This document shows, in pieces, positions 33,061 through 47,200 of a stretch of DNA of 64,000 bases; the stretch's first letter is position 1, and every line of letters begins with the position of its first letter. Location of the stretch: assembly GCF_036373705.1 (NCBI RefSeq), contig NC_089851.1, positions 56,314,997-56,378,996 on the forward strand, read 5' to 3'. The translations under genes and the position numbers were made by a program. Below the pieces are notes generated by a model, which ran no database searches, was not told the DNA's origin, and saw only the letters and a list, made by a program, of their open reading frames with translations. This DNA is from Amia ocellicauda. Lineage: Eukaryota; Chordata; Actinopteri; Amiiformes; Amiidae.

Positions 33061-36000
33061 CTCTCGCTCCCCCAATGGTCAGTAGCATAGTAGCATAACA
33101 GCAGATCACGGACCACTGTCAATCAGATGCTTGCCTTGCCGTCCATCCATCCATCTATCTATCTATCTATCTATCTATGACTCTTGATATCTAACTCTCT
33201 TGCTTGCTATCGCTCCCCCAATGGTCAGTAGCATAGTAGCATAACAGCAGATCACGGACCACTGTCACTCAGATGCTTGCCTTGCCGTCCATCCATCCAT
33301 CCATCTATCTATCTATCTATCTATCAATGACTCTCGATATCTAACTCTCTTGCTTGCTATCGCTCCCCCAATGGTCAGTAGCATAGTAGCATAACAGCAG
33401 ATCACGGACCACTGTCAATCAGATGCTTGCCTTGCCGTCCATCCATCCATCTATCCATCTACCTATCTATGACTCTTGATATCTAACTCTCTTGCTTGCT
33501 ATCGCTCCCCCAATGGTCAGTAGCATAGTAGCATAACAGCAGATCACGGACCACTGTCAATCAGATGCTTGCCTTGCCGTCCATCCATCCATCCATCTAT
33601 CTATCTATCTATGACTCTTGATATCTAACTCTCTTGCTTGATATCGCTCCCCCAATGGTCAGTAGCATAGTAGCATAACAGCAGATCACGGACCACTGTC
33701 AATCAGATGCTTGCCTTGCCGTCCATCCATCCATCCATCTATCTATCTATCTATCAATGACTCTCGATATCTAACTCTCTTACTTGCTATCGCTCCCCCA
33801 ATGGTCAGTAGCATAGTAGCATAACAGCAGATCACGGACCACTGTCAATCAGATGCTTGCCTTGCCGTCCATCCATCCACCCATCCATCTACCTATCTAT
33901 GACTCTTGATATCTAACTCTCTTGCTTGCTATCGCTCCCCCAATGGTCAGTAGCATAGTAGCATAACAGCAGATCACGGACCACTGTCAATCAGATGCTT
34001 GCCTTGCCGTCCATCCATCCATCCATCTATCTATCTATCTATGACTCTTGATATCTAACTCTCTTGCTTGATATCGCTCCCCCAATGGTCAGTAGCATAG
34101 TAGCATAACAGCAGATCTCGGACCACTGTCAATCAGATGCTTGCCTTGCCGTCCATCCATCCATCTATCTATCTATCTATCTATGACTCTTGATATCTAA
34201 CTCTCTTGCTTGCTATTGCTCCCCCAATGGTCAGTAGCATTGTAGCATAACAGCAGATCACGGACCAATGTCAATCAGATGCTTGCCTTGCCGTCCATCC
34301 ATCCATCTATCTATCTATCTATCTATGACTCTCGATATCTAACTCTCTTGCTTGCTATCGCTCCCCCAATGGTCAGTAGCATAGTAGCATAACAGCAGAT
34401 CACGGACCACTGTCAATCAGATGCTTGCCTTGCCGTCCATCCATCCATCCATCTATCTATCTATCAATCTATCAATGACTCTCGATATCTAACTCTCTTA
34501 CTTGCTATCGCTCCCCCAATGGTCAGTAGCATAGTAGCATAACAGCAGATCACGGACCACTGTCAATCAGATGCTTGCCTTGCCGTCCATCCATCCATCC
34601 ATCTATCTATCTATCTATCAATGACTCTCGATATCTAACTCTCTTACTTGCTATCGCTCCCCCAATGGTCAGTAGCATAGTAGCATAACAGCAGATCACG
34701 GACCACTGTCAATCAGATGCTTGCCTTGCCGTCCATCCATCCACCCATCCATCTACCTATCTATGACTCTTGATATCTAACTCTCTTGCTTGCTATTGCT
34801 CCCCCAATGGTCAGTAGCATTGTAGCATAACAGCAGATCACGGACCAATGTCAATCAGATGCTTGCCTTGCCGTCCATCCATCCATCTATCTATCTATCT
34901 ATCTATGACTCTCGATATCTAACTCTCTTGCTTGCTATCGCTCCCCCAATGGTCAGTAGCATAGTAGCATAACAGCAGATCATGGACCACTGTCAATCAG
35001 ATGCTTGCCTTGCCGTCCATCCATCCATCCATCTATCTATCAATCTATCAATGACTCTCGATATCTAACTCTCTTACTTGCTATCGCTCCCCCAATGGTC
35101 AGTAGCATAGTAGCATAACAGCAGATCACGGACCACTGTCAATCAGATGCTTGCCTTGCCGTCCATCCATCCATCCATCTATCTATCTATCTATCAATGA
35201 CTATCGATATCTAACTCTCTTACTTGCTATCGCTCCCCCAATGGTCAGTAGCATAGTAGCATAACAGCAGATCACGGACCACTGTCAATCAGATGCTTGC
35301 CTTGCCGTCCATCCATCCATCTATCTATCTATCTATCTATGACTCTTGATATCTAACTCTCTTGCTTGCTATCGCTCCCCCAATGGTCAGTAGCATAGTA
35401 GCATAACAGCAGATCACGGACCACTGTCACTCAGATGCTTGCCTTGCCGTCCATCCATCCATCCATCTATCTATCTATCTATCAATGACTCTCGATATCT
35501 AACTCTCTTGCTTGCTATCGCTCCCCCAATGGTCAGTAGCATAGTAGCATAACAGCAGATCACGGACCACTGTCAATCAGATGCTTGCCTTGCCGTCCAT
35601 CCATCCATCCATCTATCTATCTATCTATGACTCTTGACATCTATCTCTCTTGCTTGCTATCGCTCCCCCAATGGTCAGTAGCAAAGTAGCATAACAGCAG
35701 ATCACGGACCACTGTCAATCAGATGCTTGCCTTGCCGTCCATCCATCCACCCATCCATCTACCTATCTATGACTCTTGATATCTAACTCTCTTGCTTGCT
35801 ATCGCTCCCCCAATGGTCAGTAGCATAGTAGCATAACAGCAGATCACGGACCACTGTCAATCAGATGCTTGCCTTGCCGTCCATCCATCCATCCATCTAT
35901 CTATCTATCTATGACTCTTGATATCTAACTCTCTTGCTTGATATCGCTCCCCCAATGGTCAGTAGCATAGTAGCATAACAGCAGATCTCGGACCACTGTC

Positions 36001-39000
36001 AATCAGATGCTTGCCTTGCCGTCCATCCATTCATCCATCCATCTATCTATCTATCTATGACTCTTGACATCTAACTCTCTTGCTTGCTATCGCTCCCCCA
36101 ATGGTCAGTAGCATAGTAGCATAACAGCAGATCACGGACCACTGTCAATCAGATGCTTGCCTTGCCGTCCATCCATCCATCTATCTATCTATCTATCTAT
36201 GACTCTCGATATCTAACTCTCTTGCTTGCTATCGCTCCCCCAATGGTCAGTAGCATAGTAGCATAACAGCAGATCACGGACCACTGTCAATCAGATGCTT
36301 GCCTTGCCGTCCATCCATCCATCCATCTATCTATCAATCTATCAATGACTCTCGATATCTAACTCTCTTACTTGCTATCGCTCCCCCAATGGTCAGTAGC
36401 ATAGTAGCATAACAGCAGATCACGGACCACTGTCAATCAGATGCTTGCCTTGCCGTCCATCCATCCATCCATCTATCTATCTATCTATCAATGACTCTCG
36501 ATATCTAACTCTCTTACTTGCTATCGCTCCCCCAATGGTCAGTAGCATAGTAGCATAACAGCAGATCACGGACCACTGTCAATCAGATGCTTGCCTTGCC
36601 GTCCATCCATCCATCTATCTATCTATCTATCTATCTATGACTCTTGATATCTAACTCTCTTGCTTGCTATCGCTCCCCCAATGGTCAGTAGCATAGTAGC
36701 ATAACAGCAGATCACGGACCACTGTCACTCAGATGCTTGCCTTGCCGTCCATCCATCCATCCATCTATCTATCTATCTATCAATGACTCTCGATATCTAA
36801 CTCTCTTGCTTGCTATCGCTCCCCCAATGGTCAGTAGCATAGTAGCATAACATCAGATCACGGACCACTGTCAATCAGATGCTTGCCTTGCCGTCCATCC
36901 ATCCATCCATCTATCTATCTATCTATCAATGACTCTCGATATCTAACTCTCTTACTTGCTATCGCTCCCCCAATGGTCAGTAGCATAGTAGCATAACAGC
37001 AGATCACGGACCAATGTCAATCAGATGCTTGCCTTGCCGTCCATCCATCCACCCATCCATCTACCTATCTATGACTCTTGATATCTAACTCTCTTGCTTG
37101 CTATCGCTCCCCCAATGGTCAGTAGCATTGTAGCATAACAGCAGATCACGGACCAATGTCAATCAGATGCTTGCCTTGCCGTCCATCCATCCATCTATCT
37201 ATCTATCTATCTATGACTCTCGATATCTAACTCTCTTGCTTGCTATCGCTCCCCCAATGGTCAGTAGCATAGTAGCATAACAGCAGATCACATACCACTG
37301 TCAATCAGATGCTTGCCTTGCCGTCCATCCATCCATCCATCTATCTATCTATCTATCAATGACTCTCGATATCTAACTCTCTTACTTGCTCTCGCTCCCC
37401 CAATGGTCAGTAGCATAGTAGCATAACAGCAGATCACGGACCACTGTCAATCAGATGCTTGCCTTGCCGTCCATCCATCCATCTATCTATCTATCTATCT
37501 ATCTATGACTCTTGATATCTAACTCTCTTGCTTGCTATCGCTCCCCCAATGGTCAGTAGCATAGTAGCATAACAGCAGATCACGGACCACTGTCACTCAG
37601 ATGCTTGCCTTGCCGTCCATCCATCCATCCATCTATCTATCTATCTATCTATCAATGACTCTCGATATCTAACTCTCTTGCTTGCTATCGCTCCCCCAAT
37701 GGTCAGTAGCATAGTAGCATAACAGCAGATCACGGACCACTGTCAATCAGATGCTTGCCTTGCCGTCCATCCATCCATCTATCCATCTACCTATCTATGA
37801 CTCTTGATATCTAACTCTCTTGCTTGCTATCGCTCCCCCAATGGTCAGTAGCATAGTAGCATAACAGCAGATCACGGACCACTGTCAATCAGATGCTTGC
37901 CTTGCCGTCCATCCATCCATCCATCTATCTATCTATCTATGACTCTTGATATCTAACTCTCTTGCTTGATATCGCTCCCCCAATGGTCAGTAGCATAGTA
38001 GCATAACAGCAGATCACGGACCACTGTCAATCAGATGCTTGCCTTGCCGTCCATCCATCCACCCATCCATCTACCTATCTATGACTCTTGATATCTAACT
38101 CTCTTGCTTGCTATCGCTCCCCCAATGGTCAGTAGCATAGTAGCATAACAGCAGATCACGGACCACTGTCAATCAGATGCTTGCCTTGCCGTCCATCCAT
38201 CCATCCATCTATCTATCTATCTATGACTCTTGATATCTAACTCTCTTGCTTGATATCGCTCCCCCAATGGTCAGTAGCATAGTAGCATAACAGCAGATCT
38301 CGGACCACTGTCAATCAGATGCTTGCCTTGCCGTCCATCCATCCATCTATCTATCTATCTATCTATGACTCTTGATATCTAACTCTCTTGCTTGCTATTG
38401 CTCCCCCAATGGTCAGTAGCATTGTAGCATAACAGCAGATCACGGACCAATGTCAATCAGATGCTTGCCTTGCCGTCCATCCATCCATCTATCTATCTAT
38501 CTATCTATGACTCTCGATATCTAACTCTCTTTCTTGCTATCGCTCCCCCAATGGTCAGTAGCATAGTAGCATAACAGCAGATCACGGACCACTGTCAATC
38601 AGATGCTTGCCTTGCCGTCCATCCATCCATCCATCTATCTATCTATCAATCTATCAATGACTCTCGATATCTAACTCTCTTACTTGCTATCGCTCCCCCA
38701 ATGGTCAGTAGCATAGTAGCATAACAGCAGATCACGGACCACTGTCAATCAGATGCTTGCCTTGCCGTCCATCCATCCATCCATCTATCTATCTATCTAT
38801 CAATGACTCTCGATATCTAACTCTCTTACTTGCTATCGCTCCCCCAATGGTCAGTAGCATAGTAGCATAACAGCAGATCACGGACCACTGTCAATCAGAT
38901 GCTTGCCTTGCCGTCCATCCATCCACCCATCCATCTACCTATCTATGACTCTTGATATCTAACTCTCTTGCTTGCTATTGCTCCCCCAATGGTCAGTAGC

Positions 39001-41400
39001 ATTGTAGCATAACAGCAGATCACGGACCAATGTCAATCAGATGCTTGCCTTGCCGTCCATCCATCCATCTATCTATCTATCTATCTATGACTCTCGATAT
39101 CTAACTCTCTTGCTTGCTATCGCTCCCCCAATGGTCAGTAGCATAGTAGCATAACAGCAGATCATGGACCACTGTCAATCAGATGCTTGCCTTGCCGTCC
39201 ATCCATCCATCCATCTATCTATCAATCTATCAATGACTCTCGATATCTTACTCTCTTACTTGCTATCGCTCCCCCAATGGTCAGTAGCATAGTAGCATAA
39301 CAGCAGATCACGGACCACTGTCAATCAGATGCTTGCCTTGCCGTCCATCCATCCATCCATCTATCTATCTATCTATCAATGACTCTCGATATCTAACTCT
39401 CTTACTTGCTATCGCTCCCCCAATGGTCAGTAGCATAGTAGCATAACAGCAGATCACGGACCACTGTCAATCAGATGCTTGCCTTGCCGTCCATCCATCC
39501 ATCTATCTATCTATCTATCTATGACTCTTGATATCTAACTCTCTTGCTTGCTATCGCTCCCCCAATGGTCAGTAGCATAGTAGCATAACAGCAGATCACG
39601 GACCACTGTCACTCAGATGCTTGCCTTGCCGTCCATCCATCCATCCATCTATCTATCTATCTATCAATGACTCTCGATATCTAACTCTCTTGCTTGCTAT
39701 CGCTCCCCCAATGGTCAGTAGCATAGTAGCATAACAGCAGATCACGGACCACTGTCAATCAGATGCTTGCCTTGCCGTCCATCCATCCATCCATCTATCT
39801 ATCTATCTATGACTCTTGACATCTAACTCTCTTGCTTGCTATCGCTCCCCCAATGGTCAGTAGCAAAGTAGCATAACAGCAGATCACGGACCACTGTCAA
39901 TCAGATGCTTGCCTTGCCGTCCATCCATCCACCCATCCATCTACCTATCTATGACTCTTGATATCTAACTCTCTTGCTTGCTATCGCTCCCCCAATGGTC
40001 AGTAGCATAGTAGCATAACAGCAGATCACGGACCACTGTCAATCAGATGCTTGCCTTGCCGTCCATCCATCCATCCATCTATCTATCTATCTATGACTCT
40101 TGATATCTAACTCTCTTGCTTGATATCGCTCCCCCAATGGTCAGTAGCATAGTAGCATAACAGCAGATCTCGGACCACTGTCAATCAGATGCTTGCCTTG
40201 CCGTCCATCCATTCATCCATCCATCTATCTATCTATCTATGACTCTTGACATCTAACTCTCTTGCTTGCTATCGCTCCCCCAATGGTCAGTAGCATAGTA
40301 GCATAACAGCAGATCACGGACCACTGTCAATCAGATGCTTGCCTTGCCGTCCATCCATCCATCTATCTATCTATCTATCTATGACTCTCGATATCTAACT
40401 CTCTTGCTTGCTATCGCTCCCCCAATGGTCAGTAGCATAGTAGCATAACAGCAGATCACGGACCACTGTCAATCAGATGCTTGCCTTGCCGTCCATCCAT
40501 CCATCCATCTATCTATCAATCTATCAATGACTCTCGATATCTAACTCTCTTACTTGCTATCGCTCCCCCAATGGTCAGTAGCATAGTAGCATAACAGCAG
40601 ATCACGGACCACTGTCAATCAGATGCTTGCCTTGCCGTCCATCCATCCATCTATCTATCTATCTATCTATCTATGACTCTTGATATCTAACTCTCTTGCT
40701 TGCTATCGCTCCCCCAATGGTCAGTAGCATAGTAGCATAACAGCAGATCACGGACCACTGTCACTCAGATGCTTGCCTTGCCGTCCATCCATCCATCCAT
40801 CTATCTATCTATCTATCAATGACTCTCGATATCTAACTCTCTTGCTTGCTATCGCTCCCCCAATGGTCAGTAGCATAGTAGCATAACAGCAGATCACGGA
40901 CCACTGTCAATCAGATGCTTGCCTTGCCGTCCATCCATCCATCCATCTATCTATCTATCTATCAATGACTCTCGATATCTAACTCTCTTACTTGCTATCG
41001 CTCCCCCAATGGTCAGTAGCATAGTAGCATAACAGCAGATCACGGACCAATGTCAATCAGATGCTTGCCTTGCCGTCCATCCATCCACCCATCCATCTAC
41101 CTATCTATGACTCTTGATATCTAACTCTCTTGCTTGCTATCGCTCCCCCAATGGTCAGTAGCATTGTAGCATAACAGCAGATCACGGACCAATGTCAATC
41201 AGATGCTTGCCTTGCCGTCCATCCATCCATCTATCTATCTATCTATCTATGACTCTCGATATCTAACTCTCTTGCTTGCTATCGCTCCCCCAATGGTCAG
41301 TAGCATAGTAGCATAACAGCAGATCACGGACCACTGTCAATCAGATGCTTGCCTTGCCGTCCATCCATCCATCCATCTATCTATCAATCTATCAATGACT
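33061..41400. repeat. Large higher-order repeat, about 4.0-4.3 kb, two adjacent copies
   Basis: CTTGCTCTCGCTCC recurs at 33,061 and 37,389 (offset 4,328), and CTATCCATCTACC follows each at the same distance. CATGGACC (34,981 and 39,163) gives an offset of 4,182 and GGACCAATGTC before CCACCC (37,008 and 41,044) gives 4,036. The steps of about 146 bp mean single monomers were lost in copy 2. CCATTCATCC markers (36,028 and 40,212, then 45,395 and 47,560) suggest further related blocks to about 48.8 kb. Confidence 0.75.
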
Positions 41401-42224
41401 CTCGATATCTAACTCTCTTACTTGCTATCGCTCCCCCAATGGTCAGTAGCATAGTAGCATAACAGCAGATCACGGACCACTGTCAATCAGATGCTTGCCT
41501 TGCCGTCCATCCATCCATCCATCTATCTATCTATCTATCAATGACTCTCGATATCTAACTCTCTTACTTGCTATCGCTCCCCCAATGGTCAGTAGCATAG
41601 TAGCATAACAGCAGATCACGGACCACTGTCAATCAGATGCTTGCCTTGCCGTCCATCCATCCATCTATCTATCTATCTATCTATGACTCTTGATATCTAA
41701 CTCTCTTGCTTGCTATCGCTCCCCCAATGGTCAGTAGCATAGTAGCATAACAGCAGATCACGGACCACTGTCACTCAGATGCTTGCCTTGCCGTCCATCC
41801 ATCCATCCATCTATCTATCTATCTATCAATGACTCTCGATATCTAACTCTCTTGCTTGCTATCGCTCCCCCAATGGTCAGTAGCATAGTAGCATAACAGC
41901 AGATCACGGACCACTGTCAATCAGATGCTTGCCTTGCCGTCCATCCATCCATCCATCTATCTATCTATCTATGACTCTTGACATCTAACTCTCTTGCTTG
42001 CTATCGCTCCCCCAATGGTCAGTAGCATAGTAGCATAACAGCAGATCACGGACCACTGTCAATCAGATGCTTGCCTTGCCGTCCATCCATCCATCCATCT
42101 ATCTATCTATCTATGACTCTTGATATCTAACTCTCTTGCTTGATATCGCTCCCCCAATGGTCAGTAGCATAGTAGCATAACAGCAGATCTCGGACCACTG
42201 TCAATCAGATGCTTGCCTTGCCGT

Positions 42225-44240
42225 CCATCCATCCATCCATCTATCTATCTATCTATGACTCTTGATATCTAACTCTCTTGCTTGATATCGCTCCCCCAAT
42301 GGTCAGTAGCATAGTAGCATAACAGCAGATCTCGGACCACTGTCAATCAGATGCTTGCCTTGCCGTCCATCCATCCATCTATCTATCTATCTATCTATGA
42401 CTCTTGATATCTAACTCTCTTGCTTGCTATTGCTCCCCCAATGGTCAGTAGCATTGTAGCATAACAGCAGATCACGGACCAATGTCAATCAGATGCTTGC
42501 CTTGCCGTCCATCCATCCATCTATCTATCTATCTATCTATGACTCTCGATATCTAACTCTCTTTCTTGCTATCGCTCCCCCAATGGTCAGTAGCATAGTA
42601 GCATAACAGCAGATCACGGACCACTGTCAATCAGATGCTTGCCTTGCCGTCCATCCATCCATCCATCTATCTATCTATCAATCTATCAATGACTCTCGAT
42701 ATCTAACTCTCTTACTTGCTATCGCTCCCCCAATGGTCAGTAGCATAGTAGCATAACAGCAGATCACGGACCACTATCAATCAGATGCTTGCCTTGCCGT
42801 CCATCCATCCATCCATCTATCTATCTATCTATCAATGACTCTCGATATCTAACTCTCTTACTTGCTATCGCTCCCCCAATGGTCAGTAGCATAGTAGCAT
42901 AACAGCAGATCACGGACCACTGTCAATCAGATGCTTGCCTTGCCGTCCATCCATCCACCCATCCATCTACCTATCTATGACTCTTGATATCTAACTCTCT
43001 TGCTTGCTATTGCTCCCCCAATGGTCAGTAGCATTGTAGCATAACAGCAGATCACGGACCACTGTCAATCAGATGCTTGCCTTGCCGTCCATCCATCCAT
43101 CCATCTATCTATCTATCTATGACTCTTGATATCTAACTCTCTTGCTTGATATCGCTCCCCCAATGGTCAGTAGCATAGTAGCATAACAGCAGATCTCGGA
43201 CCACTGTCAATCAGATGCTTGCCTTGCCGTCCATCCATCCATCCATCTATCTATCTATCTATGACTCTTGATATCTAACTCTCTTGCTTGATATCGCTCC
43301 CCCAATGGTCAGTAGCATAGTAGCATAACAGCAGATCTCGGACCACTGTCAATCAGATGCTTGCCTTGCCGTCCATCCATCCATCTATCTATCTATCTAT
43401 CTATGACTCTTGATATCTAACTCTCTTGCTTGCTATTGCTCCCCCAATGGTCAGTAGCATTGTAGCATAACAGCAGATCACGGACCAATGTCAATCAGAT
43501 GCTTGCCTTGCCGTCCATCCATCCATCTATCTATCTATCTATCTATGACTCTCGATATCTAACTCTCTTTCTTGCTATCGCTCCCCCAATGGTCAGTAGC
43601 ATAGTAGCATAACAGCAGATCACGGACCACTGTCAATCAGATGCTTGCCTTGCCGTCCATCCATCCATCCATCTATCTATCTATCAATCTATCAATGACT
43701 CTCGATATCTAACTCTCTTACTTGCTATCGCTCCCCCAATGGTCAGTAGCATAGTAGCATAACAGCAGATCACGGACCACTATCAATCAGATGCTTGCCT
43801 TGCCGTCCATCCATCCATCCATCTATCTATCTATCTATCAATGACTCTCGATATCTAACTCTCTTACTTGCTATCGCTCCCCCAATGGTCAGTAGCATAG
43901 TAGCATAACAGCAGATCACGGACCACTGTCAATCAGATGCTTGCCTTGCCGTCCATCCATCCACCCATCCATCTACCTATCTATGACTCTTGATATCTAA
44001 CTCTCTTGCTTGCTATTGCTCCCCCAATGGTCAGTAGCATTGTAGCATAACAGCAGATCACGGACCAATGTCAATCAGATGCTTGCCTTGCCGTCCATCC
44101 ATCCATCTATCTATCTATCTATCTATGACTCTCGATATCTAACTCTCTTGCTTGCTATCGCTCCCCCAATGGTCAGTAGCATAGTAGCATAACAGCAGAT
44201 CATGGACCACTGTCAATCAGATGCTTGCCTTGCCGTCCAT
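42225..44240. repeat. 7-monomer higher-order repeat, about 1,006 bp
   Basis: CTTTCTTGCT at 42,561 and 43,567 and CCACTATCAATC at 42,771 and 43,777 share an offset of 1,006 bp, seven monomers. Edges are approximate. Confidence 0.7.
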
Positions 44241-47200
44241 CCATCCATCCATCTATCTATCAATCTATCAATGACTCTCGATATCTAACTCTCTTACTTG
44301 CTATCGCTCCCCCAATGGTCAGTAGCATAGTAGCATAACAGCAGATCACGGACCACTGTCAATCAGATGCTTGCCTTGCCGTCCATCCATCCATCCATCT
44401 ATCTATCTATCTATCAATGACTCTCGATATCTAACTCTCTTACTTGCTATCGCTCCCCCAATGGTCAGTAGCATAGTAGCATAACAGCAGATCACGGACC
44501 ACTGTCAATCAGATGCTTGCCTTGCCGTCCATCCATCCATCTATCTATCTATCTATCTATGACTCTTGATATCTAACTCTCTTGCTTGCTATCGCTCCCC
44601 CAATGGTCAGTAGCATAGTAGCATAACAGCAGATCATGGACCACTGTCAATCAGATGCTTGCCTTGCCGTCCATCCATCCATCCATCTATCTATCAATCT
44701 ATCAATGACTCTCGATATCTAACTCTCTTACTTGCTATCGCTCCCCCAATGGTCAGTAGCATAGTAGCATAACAGCAGATCACGGACCACTGTCAATCAG
44801 ATGCTTGCCTTGCCGTCCATCCATCCATCTATCTATCTATCTATCTATCTATGACTCTTGATATCTAACTCTCTTGCTTGCTATCGCTCCCCCAATGGTC
44901 AGTAGCATAGTAGCATAACAGCAGATCACGGACCACTGTCAATCAGATGCTTGCCTTGCCGTCCATCCATCCATCCATCTATCTATCTATCTATGACTCT
45001 TGACATCTAACTCTCTTGCTTGCTATCGCTCCCCCAATGGTCAGTAGCAAAGTAGCATAACAGCAGATCACGGACCACTGTCAATCAGATGCTTGCCTTG
45101 CCGTCCATCCATCCACCCATCCATCTACCTATCTATGACTCTTGATATCTAACTCTCTTGCTTGCTATCGCTCCCCCAATGGTCAGTAGCATAGTAGCAT
45201 AACAGCAGATCACGGACCACTGTCAATCAGATGCTTGCCTTGCCGTCCATCCATCCATCCATCTATCTATCTATCTATGACTCTTGATATCTAACTCTCT
45301 TGCTTGATATCGCTCCCCCAATGGTCAGTAGCATAGTAGCATAACAGCAGATCTCGGACCACTGTCAATCAGATGCTTGCCTTGCCGTCCATCCATTCAT
45401 CCATCCATCTATCTATCTATCTATGACTCTTGACATCTAACTCTCTTGCTTGCTATCGCTCCCCCAATGGTCAGTAGCATAGTAGCATAACAGCAGATCA
45501 CGGACCACTGTCAATCAGATGCTTGCCTTGCCGTCCATCCATCCATCTATCTATCTATCTATCTATGACTCTCGATATCTAACTCTCTTGCTTGCTATCG
45601 CTCCCCCAATGGTCAGTAGCATAGTAGCATAACAGCAGATCACGGACCAATGTCAATCAGATGCTTGCCTTGCCGTCCATCCATCCATCTATCTATCTAT
45701 CTATCTATGACTCTCGATATCTAACTCTCTTTCTTGCTATCGCTCCCCCAATGGTCAGTAGCATAGTAGCATAACAGCAGATCACGGACCACTGTCAATC
45801 AGATGCTTGCCTTGCCGTCCATCCATCCATCCATCTATCTATCTATCAATCTATCAATGACTCTCGATATCTAACTCTCTTTCTTGCTATCGCTCCCCCA
45901 ATGGTCAGTAGCATAGTAGCATAACAGCAGATCACGGACCACTGTCAATCAGATGCTTGCCTTGCCGTCCATCCATCCATCCATCTATCTATCTATCAAT
46001 CTATCAATGACTCTCGATATCTAACTCTCTTACTTGCTATCGCTCCCCCAATGGTCAGTAGCATAGTAGCATAACAGCAGATCACGGACCACTATCAATC
46101 AGATGCTTGCCTTGCCGTCCATCCATCCATCCATCTATCTATCTATCTATCAATGACTCTCGATATCTAACTCTCTTACTTGCTATCGCTCCCCCAATGG
46201 TCAGTAGCATAGTAGCATAACAGCAGATCACGGACCACTGTCAATCAGATGCTTGCCTTGCCGTCCATCCATCCACCCATCCATCTACCTATCTATGACT
46301 CTTGATATCTAACTCTCTTGCTTGCTATTGCTCCCCCAATGGTCAGTAGCATTGTAGCATAACAGCAGATCACGGACCAATGTCAATCAGATGCTTGCCT
46401 TGCCGTCCATCCATCCATCTATCTATCTATCTATCTATGACTCTCGATATCTAACTCTCTTGCTTGCTATCGCTCCCCCAATGGTCAGTAGCATAGTAGC
46501 ATAACAGCAGATCATGGACCACTGTCAATCAGATGCTTGCCTTGCCGTCCATCCATCCATCCATCTATCTATCAATCTATCAATGACTCTCGATATCTAA
46601 CTCTCTTACTTGCTATCGCTCCCCCAATGGTCAGTAGCATAGTAGCATAACAGCAGATCACGGACCACTGTCAATCAGATGCTTGCCTTGCCGTCCATCC
46701 ATCCATCCATCTATCTATCTATCTATCAATGACTCTCGATATCTAACTCTCTTACTTGCTATCGCTCCCCCAATGGTCAGTAGCATAGTAGCATAACAGC
46801 AGATCACGGACCACTGTCAATCAGATGCTTGCCTTGCCGTCCATCCATCCATCTATCTATCTATCTATCTATGACTCTTGATATCTAACTCTCTTGCTTG
46901 CTATCGCTCCCCCAATGGTCAGTAGCATAGTAGCATAACAGCAGATCACGGACCACTGTCACTCAGATGCTTGCCTTGCCGTCCATCCATCCATCCATCT
47001 ATCTATCTATCTATCAATGACTCTCGATATCTAACTCTCTTGCTTGATATCGCTCCCCCAATGGTCAGTAGCATAGTAGCATAACAGCAGATCACGGACC
47101 ACTGTCAATCAGATGCTTGCCTTGCCGTCCATCCATCCATCCATCTATCTATCTATCTATGACTCTTGACATCTAACTCTCTTGCTTGCTATCGCTCCCC